64,000 nucleotides of DNA from Candidatus Pedobacter colombiensis. Its GTDB lineage: Bacteria > Bacteroidota > Bacteroidia > Sphingobacteriales > Sphingobacteriaceae. The notes under the pieces were generated by a model. That model was given only the letters and a program-made list of their open reading frames with translations, made no database searches and had not been told where the DNA came from. The position numbers and the translations under genes were made by a program. Shown piece by piece: positions 1-9,904 of the stretch. How positions within the stretch are numbered: position 1 is the stretch's first letter; the number at the start of each line of letters is the position of its first letter. The stretch spans positions 1,736,001 to 1,800,000 of the forward strand of contig CP119313.1 in assembly GCA_029202485.1 (NCBI GenBank), in the 5' to 3' direction.

Positions 1-2
1 GG

Positions 3-224
3 TTTGGTTTATGGAAAAAGCAGATCAGCGAACTGGACTTAGGCAAACAAAACTCTATCTCGGGCATAGTACAGGTGTTTGTAAGTGAGCGATTCCGCAT
101 CGGTTATTCTTATGACCATGTAACCAGTCAACTCAATAGTAATCTTAATGGCTCGCACGAATTAACGATGGGCTTAACTTTTGGACGGGTGCCAAGATCA
201 TTTATTTGTCCACGGGTTTTTTAA
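3..224 (+). CDS. PorP/SprF-like type IX secretion membrane protein, C-terminal end (partial)
   Basis: The window opens inside a reading frame that runs to a TAA at 222-224, giving about 73 residues without a start. The end carries the pattern RIGYSYDH, a short linker, then GSHELTMGL, which resembles the last two beta strands of PorP/SprF proteins. Those are outer-membrane partners of the type IX secretion and gliding machinery of Bacteroidota. The tail after this (about 12 residues, with a cysteine) is slightly longer than usual. The family assignment rests only on this short C-terminus, so other outer-membrane barrels cannot be excluded. Confidence 0.6.
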   Translation, partial: FGLWKKQISELDLGKQNSISGIVQVFVSERFRIGYSYDHVTSQLNSNLNGSHELTMGLTFGRVPRSFICPRVF

Positions 225-319
225 TTTAAATATTTCTTTGTCTGGTTTATGGAAATCCGATAGTGTTAGCATCAATACTATAAATTAATGGTATAATATT
301 AACTCTAAAACTTAAAGCA

Positions 320-1150
320 ATGTTGGGCTCAAAAATCGACTTATTTGGCAATGAATGGCTTGATGTAGTGTTTGATCAGAAAAACAAAAGCTATGGTGCT
401 TACGCACTGCGGAGGGAAAGTTCATCAAACACCTCAAGGGCACTTTTTATCGCAGGAACATTGTTTATCCTGCTGTTTTTATCTCCAAAGATCATTAGCC
501 TGATCAAGGGAAACCATTCCATCGAGGATACCCCTGAGAAGATAACACCTGTTGCATTACAACCACCGCCGCCAATAAACCCGGAAATAACACCTCCGCC
601 GGCAGCAGTTGAGCCACCTCCGGCAAAACAGAATCAAATCAAGTTTCCGCCTCCAATTGTTGTGGAAGATAATAAGGTAATCGATACCGATCCTGTACAG
701 GTTAAAGATCTTGCGAATGCAAATCCTGGCCAGAAAGACGTTCTTGGAGTACCTGATGGCAATATTGTAATTGATGGCCCGCAAGGTAAAGGTCCGGTTG
801 GTGCGGTTGCAACCGAGGACAATACAATATATGATGTATTTGTATCCTTAGAAGTGCAGCCAACATTTCCGGGAGGGATGGATAAGTTTTATAAATACCT
901 TTCAAAAAGTATCAGATATCCTGCTATGGCACAGGAGAATAATATTCAGGGGAAGGTGTTCTTGTCTTTTATCATTGAAAAGAATGGTACGCTTACAGAT
1001 ATTAAGGTAGAAAGAAAACTGGGCTATGGCACAGATGAAGAAGCTGTGCGGGTATTAAGTGCCAGCCCAAAATGGATAGCTGGAGTTCAGAATGGAAAGT
1101 TTGTTCGTGTAAAGTATAACATCCCTATTAGTTTTGCTATGCCTCAATAA
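320..1150 (+). CDS. TonB family energy transducer
   Basis: A 276-residue protein with the layout of Bacteroidota TonB. It has a short cytoplasmic N-terminus (FGNEWLDVVFDQKNKSYGAY), one membrane helix at about residues 42-60, a proline-rich periplasmic spacer at about 78-125 (runs of PPPP and PPPA), and a C-terminal TonB domain from about 178 onward with FPGGMDKFYKYL, IRYP and GKVFLSFIIEKNG. It is expected to couple the proton-motive force to TonB-dependent receptors such as the barrel and SusC proteins in this window. It stands alone, is preceded by about 95 bp without a gene, and converges on the next gene over a hairpin terminator. Which receptor it serves cannot be told. Confidence 0.9.
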   Translation: MLGSKIDLFGNEWLDVVFDQKNKSYGAYALRRESSSNTSRALFIAGTLFILLFLSPKIISLIKGNHSIEDTPEKITPVALQPPPPINPEITPPPAAVEPPPAKQNQIKFPPPIVVEDNKVIDTDPVQVKDLANANPGQKDVLGVPDGNIVIDGPQGKGPVGAVATEDNTIYDVFVSLEVQPTFPGGMDKFYKYLSKSIRYPAMAQENNIQGKVFLSFIIEKNGTLTDIKVERKLGYGTDEEAVRVLSASPKWIAGVQNGKFVRVKYNIPISFAMPQ

Positions 1151-1156
1151 ATAATC

Positions 1157-1197
1157 AATAACGAGGTATCGTTTATTGCTATACCTCGTTATTAAAT
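1157..1197. terminator. Bidirectional terminator between the tonB-type gene and the SpmA/SpmB-like gene
   Basis: A perfect 13-bp stem (AATAACGAGGTAT at 1157-1169 pairing with 1181-1193) with an 11-nt loop lies between two convergent genes. A/T-rich flanks on both sides fit use in both directions. Confidence 0.75.
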
Positions 1198-1202
1198 TAT
1201 AA

Positions 1203-2474
1203 TTAACCAAAAAACAGGTAGCAAAGGCCTATTGCTGTGCAAACGCCAACTAAGTCGGCCAGCAACATGGCACCAATTGCGTAGCGTGTATTTTTTATAT
1301 TTACTGCACCAAAATAAACAGCAACTACATAAAATGTGGTATCGGATGCACCTTGAAATATTCCGGAAAGTCGGCTTGCAAAAGAATCGGCTCCATAGGT
1401 TTCCATAGTACTTACCATCATTCCTCTGGCAGCACCACCACTTAGGGGCCTTATTAAGGCTGTTGGTAAGCCTTCCACAAATCGTGTATCAGCTCCTAAG
1501 GAGGCGAAGAGAGTTTTTATACCACCAATCACTACATCAAAGGTGCCGCTTGTACGCAATAAGCTTATGGCTACCAGCATTCCAACCAGATAAGGCACAA
1601 TTCTAATCGCGGTATCGAATCCATTTTTTGCACCCTCGATGAAAGCATCAAATACATCAATTTTTTTGTAAAGTCCACCCAATACAATCACTAAAAAGAC
1701 GAATAGGATTAGCCCATTACTGAGTACTCCCGAAAATGATTTGATGCCATCTGCATTAAGGGTAGTGATGTACAAAACCAATAAGGCAATGACAAAGGAA
1801 ATGCTTAAAACCCATCCGATGACTACCGGTTGTAAAAGGTTAATCTTTTGCTTGAAGGAAACAACGATCATTGCTGTTATGGTACCTACGAAGGTTACAA
1901 TCAAACAAGGGATAAATATATCGGTTGGGTTTGAGGCATTTTGTGAAGCACGAATTGCGATAACACTAACCGGGATCAGGTTTAAGCCTGCTGCATGAAG
2001 GCACAGAAACATAATCTGTGAATTAGATGCAACATCTTTATTGGGATTTAGTTCCTGCAAGCTTTCCATTGCTTTTAGTCCGAATGGTGTGGCTGCATTA
2101 TCCAATCCCAATAAGTTGGCGGAGAAATTCATGATCATGTGCCCCATCGACGGATGTCCTTTGGGGATATCTGGGAATAATTTTGAAAAGAAGGGACCTA
2201 CTATCCTCGACAATAAACGTATGCCACCTGCTCTTTCAGCAATGCTCATCAGTCCCATAAATAGGGCCAGAATACCGATGAGCTTAAGACAAAGCTCTAC
2301 AGCAACCCAACAAGTTTGAATGATACCGTCAAGTTTTAACGGATTGGCAGCATCATCGGCTTTGCCGATCACCATCCAGTTAAAAATATCAGTTTGTCCA
2401 AAAAAGAAACATTTTATACTTGCTACAACAATTGCAACAATTATAAAAGCAGACCAGATTCTACTTAATGCCAT
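1203..2474 (-). CDS. Nucleoside-recognition (Gate) domain membrane protein, SpmA-SpmB fusion type
   Basis: A 423-residue multi-pass inner-membrane protein. Its two halves match the two spore-maturation-type proteins: an SpmA-like half (about 1-210, with AERAGG, GHPSMGHMIMNFSANLLGLDNAATPFG) and an SpmB-like half (about 240-423, with GAKNGFDTAIRIVPYLVGML and LIRPLSGGAARGMM). In non-sporulating Bacteroidota such fusions are common and are usually annotated as nucleoside-recognition proteins. The transported substrate is unknown and sporulation is not implied. It is transcribed on its own, convergent with the TonB gene and downstream of the S9 peptidase on the same strand (62 bp gap). Confidence 0.85.
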   Translation of the reverse strand: MALSRIWSAFIIVAIVVASIKCFFFGQTDIFNWMVIGKADDAANPLKLDGIIQTCWVAVELCLKLIGILALFMGLMSIAERAGGIRLLSRIVGPFFSKLFPDIPKGHPSMGHMIMNFSANLLGLDNAATPFGLKAMESLQELNPNKDVASNSQIMFLCLHAAGLNLIPVSVIAIRASQNASNPTDIFIPCLIVTFVGTITAMIVVSFKQKINLLQPVVIGWVLSISFVIALLVLYITTLNADGIKSFSGVLSNGLILFVFLVIVLGGLYKKIDVFDAFIEGAKNGFDTAIRIVPYLVGMLVAISLLRTSGTFDVVIGGIKTLFASLGADTRFVEGLPTALIRPLSGGAARGMMVSTMETYGADSFASRLSGIFQGASDTTFYVVAVYFGAVNIKNTRYAIGAMLLADLVGVCTAIGLCYLFFG

Positions 2475-2536
2475 TAAAGATGATTTAGTTTAGTTGCTAA
2501 ATTTAAAGTTTTGATTCTAATATCCCTGCTTTAAAT

Positions 2537-5389
2537 TTAAGGTTTTTCATCAGTCAGCTCAAATCCCCAGGTTTTGCCTTTTTCTGTTGCCGGTATACCA
2601 TTTACCATCCATGACGGCGCTTTTGCACCTTTCAGGTAATAGTCAAAAAACTGTTGTTCTCTGATTTGTATGTCTTTTCTATTCTGGCGTTGCATTAAAT
2701 TATGTGCTTCATTGTTGTAGTTTAACAACCAGACAGGCTTACCCAACCTCCTTAAACCGGTGAACATTTCAATACCCTGGTACCAAGGCACAGCTCCATC
2801 GGCATCGTTGGCCATAATAACCACGGGTGTTTTTACATTTGGTAATTTAAATAAAGGAGAGTTTTCGATATATAACTCAGGTTTTTCCCACAATGTTGCG
2901 CCAATGCGACTCTGTGTTTTTTCATATTGAAACTGGCGGTTCATGCCACTTTCCCAGCGCATTCCACCATATGCTGAAGTCATATTTACCACTGGGGCAC
3001 CTGCCCATGCTGCTGCATACATATTTGTTGTGGTAATTAGATGTGCCACCTGATAACCGCCCCAGCTTTGTCCCTGGATACCTATTTTACTGCCATCTAC
3101 CCATGGGTTTTTCTTTAAAGATTCAACACCTGAGTTGATAAATTCTTCGGCGGATCTGCCCGGATAACCTGTTTCGTAACTAATATCGGGTGCAAATACC
3201 AGGTATCCATTACTTACAAAATAAGGAATATTTAACCTGGATGGAGTTGGTGCAGGAGGTTGATAGTTGTAAAGACCATCAGATAACTTTTCGTAGAAGT
3301 ATACAATCATTGGATACTTCCTGGTCGGATCAAAGTTCTCCGGTTTGTATAATATTCCTTCTGAATTAAAGCCTTTAGGTGTAGTCCATTTTACCAGTTC
3401 TGCTGTTCCCCAGTTGTAATTTTGCTGCTGCAGGTTGGTGTTACTCAGTTTTATTTGTGTCTTCATATCGGTGGATACGTAAACATTTGGCGAGTTTACA
3501 TAATTCCCCTTATCAAAAATGAAGCGTTCGGCATTTTTGGCCTTTACAAGATCTGAGTAATTCATTTTCTCCATCACTACAAGCTCAGGGTTACTGCGGT
3601 TGCCAATGTTCTTTTTATACCAGCCATGCTCTTTAGTGTTATTGTTAAAGGTATTTAGCCAGATGGTTGCCTTTTTGTCTAAAAACTTGCTTTCAGGATC
3701 GAGTTTTTCGTAGCGGAAAGTAAGTTTATTTTGTCGGCCAAATCCATTAGTGATGTTTTGTGGGGCATTTTTGCCATCAGGAGCAAATTCCCAAATGTCG
3801 TAACGGTCGTAAATTAGTACGGACTTGTCATCTTCAGTCCATGCTGCCATTCCATATGAAGCAGGATCGTCGGGTACATCATTTTCTTCATCGACAAATT
3901 TTACACTTAAGCCATTATTTAAATGGGTAACCTTTGCTGTAAGCACATTATAAGTATACCAGTTGGATGTTTTTTTATCGAAATACAATACGTATTTGCC
4001 GGCAGGAGAGGCTATTGCTGATCCGCTTAATCCTTCAATGATTTTCTTTCTTGTTCCGGTTTTTGTATCGACAAGGTAATAGTCTTTTAGTGTACCGCCG
4101 CTCCATTGCGATTGTATTCTGTTGCCATAATCAGTTGATGCCAGTACAAAATTTACATTTCCTTCATTTACCGGCATTGCATCGGGTAGTTTTATATCCG
4201 TTAATGGAACAATTTTCGGGTTGCTGCTAAATACTTCAAAAGATGATAGGTATGATTTTTTTAAGTCTTTTTCCAGATTTTTTAATTGCATCGGTTGCAG
4301 ATAATCATCTTTATAGCTCCATATATCTAATTTTGCATTTTCGAAATCTACTAATGTGGTATCTTTTGGTGTTTTTATCGGTGCAATACCAAAGAATAAC
4401 TTACGGCTATCCTTACTGAACTTTAGACTACCATCACCACTTAAAGCCCATTTTACCGGCATGCCGGTGATGGCATTGTCGATCAAAACCTGGGCCGTAT
4501 CAAGGGTAGGGGAATTATAATAAATTTCAAAATCTTTGATTTCCTTTTTCTCCGGGCTATTTTCTCCTAAAAACACAAGATATTCTCCTTCCTCGTTAAA
4601 AGTGAAACTCTTGAAATTACCTTTTCCTTTCACCAATGTCTTTAGTGTTCCTTTTTCTGTATTGAAAAGAAATACGCCCATAGGAGCGGATTTATCCTTT
4701 TTTGAACCTGAAGCGGCAAATACTAATTGTTTGCCATTTTTATTAAAGCTGTAGTCGGTTACGTATTTGAAAGTACGTTCTGTTCCGGTAATTAAATTTT
4801 TAAAAATCAGATCTGTACCTTCCTGCTTGCCTTTAGCTTCGGGCTCTTCTGCAAAAGCAATGGCGCTATCTTCTTTTTTGTCTGGTGATGGCGTTGTACC
4901 AGCAGCTTTTGTTTTTTTAGCTGTATCCAACGGTTTTTCCAGTAAATACGCCATTATGTCTGCGCCTTCCTCTGGCATTTTGTATGATTTTACTCTTGGT
5001 ATTTTAACTATTGCCAAATTGCCAAGGTTAGCAATCCCTAATGAATCTTTAGTCATTTCATCGGGTTTCTTCTTTTTAATTTTTCCTTCGCGTATATCCA
5101 TGTATAAAGGCTTAATGGCGAAAGCCGCATATTTTGAGTCTTTACTGAATTGCAAATTGGCTCCTCTGGCTACATTTAGCTTTGTGTTGGCCATTAGATT
5201 GTTCAGGTATAGGACAGCGTCTCCTTCCTGCTTATTTATGCTGTAAGCGGCCCATAAGCCATTATTGGACAGTTGTTTTGTACCTACTGCTTCCCAATTG
5301 TTGTAAACAGTATGATCCAATGGTTTCTTTTGCGCAAAACCTGCGCTTGAAAGTAATAACAGTGAAAGTGGAAATAGTTTTTTTAACAT
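2537..5389 (-). CDS. Prolyl oligopeptidase family (S9) serine peptidase, secreted
   Basis: A 950-residue exported peptidase. It has a signal peptide (MLKKLFPLSLLLLSSAGFAQ), a long beta-propeller-like N-terminal region, and a C-terminal alpha/beta-hydrolase domain. The nucleophile is Ser775 in GQSWGGY; the likely acid is in ANDADGAVPWYQG and the likely histidine in NNEAHNLM. S9 enzymes cleave short peptides, often after proline or with dipeptidyl-peptidase specificity. The length is typical of the large periplasmic S9 enzymes of Bacteroidota. It is a single gene, and the gap upstream to yidC contains a strong terminator. Exact specificity is not predictable. Confidence 0.9.
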   Translation of the reverse strand: MLKKLFPLSLLLLSSAGFAQKKPLDHTVYNNWEAVGTKQLSNNGLWAAYSINKQEGDAVLYLNNLMANTKLNVARGANLQFSKDSKYAAFAIKPLYMDIREGKIKKKKPDEMTKDSLGIANLGNLAIVKIPRVKSYKMPEEGADIMAYLLEKPLDTAKKTKAAGTTPSPDKKEDSAIAFAEEPEAKGKQEGTDLIFKNLITGTERTFKYVTDYSFNKNGKQLVFAASGSKKDKSAPMGVFLFNTEKGTLKTLVKGKGNFKSFTFNEEGEYLVFLGENSPEKKEIKDFEIYYNSPTLDTAQVLIDNAITGMPVKWALSGDGSLKFSKDSRKLFFGIAPIKTPKDTTLVDFENAKLDIWSYKDDYLQPMQLKNLEKDLKKSYLSSFEVFSSNPKIVPLTDIKLPDAMPVNEGNVNFVLASTDYGNRIQSQWSGGTLKDYYLVDTKTGTRKKIIEGLSGSAIASPAGKYVLYFDKKTSNWYTYNVLTAKVTHLNNGLSVKFVDEENDVPDDPASYGMAAWTEDDKSVLIYDRYDIWEFAPDGKNAPQNITNGFGRQNKLTFRYEKLDPESKFLDKKATIWLNTFNNNTKEHGWYKKNIGNRSNPELVVMEKMNYSDLVKAKNAERFIFDKGNYVNSPNVYVSTDMKTQIKLSNTNLQQQNYNWGTAELVKWTTPKGFNSEGILYKPENFDPTRKYPMIVYFYEKLSDGLYNYQPPAPTPSRLNIPYFVSNGYLVFAPDISYETGYPGRSAEEFINSGVESLKKNPWVDGSKIGIQGQSWGGYQVAHLITTTNMYAAAWAGAPVVNMTSAYGGMRWESGMNRQFQYEKTQSRIGATLWEKPELYIENSPLFKLPNVKTPVVIMANDADGAVPWYQGIEMFTGLRRLGKPVWLLNYNNEAHNLMQRQNRKDIQIREQQFFDYYLKGAKAPSWMVNGIPATEKGKTWGFELTDEKP

Positions 5390-5485
5390 GCTTAAAAGTT
5401 GTAATTTTTATACAGATATCCTATTTGTACGTCAAATTTTACAATAAGAGAGACAAATGGGGAAGAATAGCGGATGTTCAAACAA

Positions 5486-5526
5486 AAAAAATGTCCGTAT
5501 CATTAATGTGTGATACGGACATTTTT
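5486..5526. terminator. Rho-independent terminator downstream of yidC
   Basis: A 12-bp perfect stem (ATGTCCGTATCA at 5491-5502, TGATACGGACAT at 5511-5522), flanked by A and T runs on either side, lies just downstream of yidC, which is on the minus strand. The symmetry allows termination in both directions. Confidence 0.8.
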
Positions 5527-5541
5527 ATAAAAGTAATTCGA

Positions 5542-7341
5542 TTATTTATTCTTTTTTTGTTGTGCAGCAGCTTGTTGCTGTTGACGCATATAATCTTCTA
5601 ATTTAGCACTAAATCCTGATTTCTTTTTCTGCTCTGCAGGTTTAGCTTTATTTTCCTGTAGTGTTCTGTGAATCTTTTCATCATCAACCATCGACTTGAT
5701 TAAGAACTGCTGAGCAAATGTCAACATATTCGCAAGGAAGTAGTAATAGTTTAATCCTGATGGATAGCTGTTCAGAACGCCTAAGAAAATGATTGGCATG
5801 ATGTAACCAATGTATTTCATCTGGCCTGAAGCACCAGAAATCTGATTATTGAAATAAGTATAGATTAGTGTAGAAACGGTCATCAATACGCACATTAAAC
5901 TTAAGTGATCACCTATAAATGGAAGGGTGAAACCAAATTTAATGAAGTCATCATAAGTAGATAAATCCTTCATCCATAAGAATGATTCGCCCCTTAATTC
6001 AAAAAGGTTAGGGAAGAAGAAGAAGAAAGCCATTACAAAAGGCAACTGTAGCAACATTGGTAAACAACCTCCCAATGGATTTACACCTACTTGTTTATAA
6101 AGTTTGAGGTATTCCTGTTGTAATAAGGTAGGATTATCTTCACCAACTTTAGCTTTAATCACATCCATTTCCGGCTTTAAAATTCTCATTTTAGCCATTG
6201 AAAGGTAAGATTTATAGGTTAAAGGTGACATCGCCACTTTTAGCATAATAGTTAAAAGCAGAATGATCAATCCGTAGTTCCAGCCAAAGCTCTCCAAAAA
6301 CTTAAATACCGGCAAAACAATAAATCTATTGATGTATTTAAGTGGCCAATAACCCATGTCTACTTGTTTTTCAAGTTCATGTCCCTGAGCTTTTAAAGTA
6401 GAGAATTTGTTGGTGCCGAAATAGAAGGTCATGCCATAGCTTTGTGCAGCTAGTTGGTTAAAAGGCATGATCATGTTTGCGCTATACCATTTAATTTTAC
6501 CAGGCTCCGTGCTCACTTTGACTTCAAGATCACCTTTTTCAAAGGCATCTTTAGGGATTAGTGCTGCACTGAAAAACTGTTGTTTAAAGGAGAACCATTG
6601 GATTTTACCTTCTTTAAGATCTTCTTTAGAATCTTTGGCAACGCTAAGGTGATCAGGGTTTTTATCTGCATACTTATAATAAGGTGCCGAGTGTTCCTGC
6701 TCTTTTTTAGTGGATTTTTCTTGCTCAAGTAAGGTCGCTTCCCAGTTTAAAGTGATGGTATTGTTTTGAATAACCTGGTTTAAACCATTTAAATTGATGT
6801 TAAAACCAACCTGACTGCTGTTAGGTTTCAGGTCGTAAACATATTCAATGTATTTATCAGCGGCATAATTAGCACGCATGCTAATGCTTCCTGCATTTTG
6901 AGTAGCTGTAAAGTATAGGTCGTTAGTGCTAACAATTTTACCACCGATGTTCAGATTCAGCCCAAACTTGTTCTGATCACCATCAAATAAAATAACCGGT
7001 TTTCCATTATAGGTCTTCTGACCTTTAATTTGTACTGATAAAATTTTACCACCTTTATTGCTGAAGGTTAATTTTAAGTTTTCGTTTTCAAGAACACTTG
7101 TTTGTACTGTTCCTGTGATGTTGCCCCCGAAAGGTCCTTTTAATGCTGCCGAATCTACCGCAGGTAGTGCCGCTATAGCAGCTGTAGGGGGAGCAGTTAC
7201 AACTCCAGCTTTTTTTAGTGAATCGGCAGTATTTCTTTCCTGAATTGATTTCATTTCGGCCTCACTAGGCTTAAAGAAATAGAAGGAACCTGCTAAAACG
7301 ATCATGATCAGGAACAATCCTGTAAACGTATTTCTATCCAT
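5542..7341 (-). CDS. yidC: Membrane protein insertase YidC
   Basis: A 599-residue inner-membrane insertase that folds and inserts membrane proteins with or without SecYEG. The N-terminal helix (MDRNTFTGLFLIMIVLAGSFYFF) is followed by the large periplasmic beta domain (about 80-340). The conserved five-helix core starts near 355 (WNYGLIILLLTIMLKVAMSPLTYKSY) and includes the cytoplasmic helices with KPEMD and PLGGCLPMLLQLP. The tail is basic and glutamine-rich (RQQQQAAAQQKKNK), as expected for ribosome contact. It follows pyrG on the same strand with a 20-bp gap, so the two are probably cotranscribed. Confidence 0.97.
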   Translation of the reverse strand: MDRNTFTGLFLIMIVLAGSFYFFKPSEAEMKSIQERNTADSLKKAGVVTAPPTAAIAALPAVDSAALKGPFGGNITGTVQTSVLENENLKLTFSNKGGKILSVQIKGQKTYNGKPVILFDGDQNKFGLNLNIGGKIVSTNDLYFTATQNAGSISMRANYAADKYIEYVYDLKPNSSQVGFNINLNGLNQVIQNNTITLNWEATLLEQEKSTKKEQEHSAPYYKYADKNPDHLSVAKDSKEDLKEGKIQWFSFKQQFFSAALIPKDAFEKGDLEVKVSTEPGKIKWYSANMIMPFNQLAAQSYGMTFYFGTNKFSTLKAQGHELEKQVDMGYWPLKYINRFIVLPVFKFLESFGWNYGLIILLLTIMLKVAMSPLTYKSYLSMAKMRILKPEMDVIKAKVGEDNPTLLQQEYLKLYKQVGVNPLGGCLPMLLQLPFVMAFFFFFPNLFELRGESFLWMKDLSTYDDFIKFGFTLPFIGDHLSLMCVLMTVSTLIYTYFNNQISGASGQMKYIGYIMPIIFLGVLNSYPSGLNYYYFLANMLTFAQQFLIKSMVDDEKIHRTLQENKAKPAEQKKKSGFSAKLEDYMRQQQQAAAQQKKNK

Positions 7342-7361
7342 TATTGTTAATTAAACGCGTA

Positions 7362-8978
7362 TTATTTTGTTTTTTTCTTCGCAAACTCCATCGCAGCGGC
7401 GACAAATTTAACAAAAAGTGGGTGAGGATTAGCAACTGTTGATTTTAATTCAGGGTGAAATTGTCCACCAACGAAGAAAGGATGGTTTTTAAGCTCCACA
7501 ATTTCAACCAGACTGGTCTCTGGATTAATGCCTGAAGCGATCATTCCTGCTTCTTCGTACTGGTTCAGATAAGCGTTGTTAAATTCATAACGGTGTCTGT
7601 GACGCTCAGTAATGTGAACTTTTCCGTAAGCAGCAAAGGCCTTTGTACCTTTTTTCAAATCACATGGATAAGAACCTAAACGCATGGTACCACCTTTGGC
7701 AGTAATGCTTTTCTGCTCTTCCATCATATTGATTACTGGATGTGCATTTTCTTCATCAATTTCTGTAGTGTTTGCACCTTGCAGGCCTAAAACATTGCGA
7801 CCGAATTCGATCACAGCGCATTGCATACCCAGGCATATACCAAAGAATGGCACATTGTTTTCTCTTACATATCGAATGGTATCAATTTTCCCTTCAATAC
7901 CACGACTTCCAAAGCCGGGAGCGACTAATACACCATCTAAATGGGCTAGTTTTTCTTTTGCATTGTCAGGGTATATTCCTTCAGAGTGGATATACTCTAC
8001 TTTTACTTTGCATTCATTTTTTGAGCCTGCATGAACAAATGATTCAATAATTGACTTGTAAGCATCTGGCAATTCTACATATTTACCTACTAAACCAATT
8101 TTTACTTCAGCTGTTGGATTTTTTAAACGACCCAGAAAATCTTTCCATTTCTCCATGTCGGGCTCATTTTTCTGTGCCAGTTTAAGTTTGCTCAATACTG
8201 TTTTATCCAATTGTTCCTTCATCATTAACAATGGAACATCATAAATGGTAGAAGCATCAAGAGATTCAACTACTGCATTTACGTTTACGTTACAGAATAA
8301 TGCTATTTTTTTACGGATCTCTATTGAAATAGGGCGCTCTGAACGACAAACCAGGATATCTGGTTGGATACCATATTCCAGTAATGCTTTTACAGAGTGT
8401 TGTGTAGGTTTTGTTTTTAGCTCACCAGCGGCAGCCAGGTAAGGGATAAGCGTTAAGTGGATCACGATGGCATTGTGAGCACCTTCTTCCCATTTAAACT
8501 GACGTACAGCCTCTATAAAGGGTAAAGATTCAATGTCACCAACAGTTCCACCAAGTTCTGTAATTACGATGTCGTATTGTCCGGTTTCACCCAACAAACG
8601 CATGTTTCTTTTAATCTCGTCGGTAATGTGAGGCACTACCTGTACTGTTTTTCCAAGATACTCGCCTTGTCTTTCTTTGTTGATTACATTTTGATAAATG
8701 CGACCAGTGGTTACATTGTTTGCCTGAGAGGTTGGAACGTTTAGGAAACGCTCGTAGTGACCAAGATCAAGATCTGTTTCTGCACCATCTTCGGTAACAT
8801 AGCATTCGCCATGTTCGTAAGGATTTAATGTTCCCGGATCAATATTGATATAAGGGTCGAACTTTTGGATGGTAACACTATAGCCGCGTGCTTGTAATAA
8901 TTTGGCTAATGAAGCGGAGATGATGCCCTTACCTAAAGAGGAAGTAACACCGCCCGTAACAAAAATATACTTAGTCAT
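7362..8978 (-). CDS. pyrG: CTP synthase
   Basis: A 538-residue enzyme that makes CTP from UTP, ATP and glutamine, the last step of pyrimidine nucleotide synthesis. The N-terminal synthase domain (1-265) begins with TKYIFVTGGVTSSLGKG, the nucleotide-binding loop. The class I glutaminase domain (about 290-538) has its nucleophile Cys382 in FFGICLGMQ and the His-Glu pair in GQFHPEL. Full length and intact. It is the first gene of a probable pyrG-yidC transcript; a -7 box lies about 60 bp upstream on the minus strand. Confidence 0.98.
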   Translation of the reverse strand: MTKYIFVTGGVTSSLGKGIISASLAKLLQARGYSVTIQKFDPYINIDPGTLNPYEHGECYVTEDGAETDLDLGHYERFLNVPTSQANNVTTGRIYQNVINKERQGEYLGKTVQVVPHITDEIKRNMRLLGETGQYDIVITELGGTVGDIESLPFIEAVRQFKWEEGAHNAIVIHLTLIPYLAAAGELKTKPTQHSVKALLEYGIQPDILVCRSERPISIEIRKKIALFCNVNVNAVVESLDASTIYDVPLLMMKEQLDKTVLSKLKLAQKNEPDMEKWKDFLGRLKNPTAEVKIGLVGKYVELPDAYKSIIESFVHAGSKNECKVKVEYIHSEGIYPDNAKEKLAHLDGVLVAPGFGSRGIEGKIDTIRYVRENNVPFFGICLGMQCAVIEFGRNVLGLQGANTTEIDEENAHPVINMMEEQKSITAKGGTMRLGSYPCDLKKGTKAFAAYGKVHITERHRHRYEFNNAYLNQYEEAGMIASGINPETSLVEIVELKNHPFFVGGQFHPELKSTVANPHPLFVKFVAAAMEFAKKKTK

Positions 8979-9038
8979 GTTTTTGATTTTCTGAAATAAA
9001 GCAGTGATAATACTCCTTTATTGTTTTTGTACGGGATA

Positions 9039-9046
9039 CAAAGTTA
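9039..9046 (-). promoter_or_regulatory. -7 promoter box of pyrG (TAACTTTG)
   Basis: On the minus strand the bases read TAACTTTG, an exact match to the Bacteroidota -7 consensus TAnnTTTG, 60 bp before the pyrG start. No convincing -33 TTTG was found at the usual distance. Confidence 0.55.
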
Positions 9047-9080
9047 GCAAATAAAAACGAAGCAGGGCGGCTCTTTTTAT

Positions 9081-9108
9081 AAAAAAACACTTCTGTTAAA
9101 AAGAACAG
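9081..9108 (-). terminator. Weak terminator downstream of the GLPGLI gene
   Basis: A short interrupted palindrome (CTGTT, 6-nt loop, AACAG at 9093-9108) is followed in the minus direction by a run of seven T. The stem is only 5 bp, so this is a weak candidate. Confidence 0.35.
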
Positions 9109-9131
9109 GTAAAATCTTAGTTCCTAAAAAG

Positions 9132-9896
9132 TTATAGTGTGAAACCATAGAGCCTTTTCTTTGCTTCTTCCTCTTTTTCTTTTTTCTGCTGATCGTAACG
9201 GGTAAATAATTCGATGAGTTTCTTTAAATCTTTATCGGTTTCAATTTTTTTTCCCTTTGTTGGGGGAATAATTTCAGCTTGATGATTGGCAAAACCTTCA
9301 ATCTTTGTGGCAAACCAGGTGGTATTGTAGCGAGGTATGGCGAGCCCTAATATGGTGCCGGGTAAACCGCCAAATCCTTCGGGCCCTCCGGGTAATAAAA
9401 TTTCATCGGTATAAAAGGCAACTACATATACGGTGTCGTAAATTACTCCTATGGCCTTTCTGCAGTCATACCCGGCAATATTTCTTACGTCGTGCATAAT
9501 CTTCCAGTTTACAAGTGGAATGGTGTCAGTGAGCAGATAATCGTCGTCCATTACCGTACGTTTAAGTATCCTGCGGTTTTTGCTGTAATCGGTATAGATT
9601 TCGTTGCTTGGTTTGCTCATCCAAAAGGAAAAGATTCCTGCGTGACTATCTTCAGCTTCCTTTTTGGTAGGTTTATAGATTGATTTTTTCTGGTCAAAAA
9701 AGAATTCCCAATTGCTACTGGAGTATTTTTGCATTTTCTCTTTGGCTTCTTCCGGTAGACCTGAGTTTTCGAGGCTCCTGATCATGTTTACTTTTTTCTC
9801 GAATGTAATTTTACCATAGGGGATAAATGTCTCCTGAGCTTTTAAGTCCAGGAAACAGCTACACGCAAGAAATAAAATGATAATCCGTTGCTTCAT
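9132..9896 (-). CDS. GLPGLI family protein
   Basis: A 254-residue exported protein with a signal peptide (about residues 1-20, ending near LKAQ). It carries the family signature GGLPGTILGLAIP at about 175-190, preceded by KAIGVIYDTVYVVAFYTDEI. GLPGLI proteins are Bacteroidota-specific, of unknown biochemical role, and are often encoded next to an outer-membrane TonB-type barrel, exactly as here (8-bp gap to the upstream barrel gene). The C-terminus is highly charged (KKEKEEEAKKR). The pair probably acts together at the cell envelope; this is inference from family context. Confidence 0.85.
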   Translation of the reverse strand: MKQRIIILFLACSCFLDLKAQETFIPYGKITFEKKVNMIRSLENSGLPEEAKEKMQKYSSSNWEFFFDQKKSIYKPTKKEAEDSHAGIFSFWMSKPSNEIYTDYSKNRRILKRTVMDDDYLLTDTIPLVNWKIMHDVRNIAGYDCRKAIGVIYDTVYVVAFYTDEILLPGGPEGFGGLPGTILGLAIPRYNTTWFATKIEGFANHQAEIIPPTKGKKIETDKDLKKLIELFTRYDQQKKEKEEEAKKRLYGFTL

Positions 9897-9904
9897 TAGA
9901 TCCG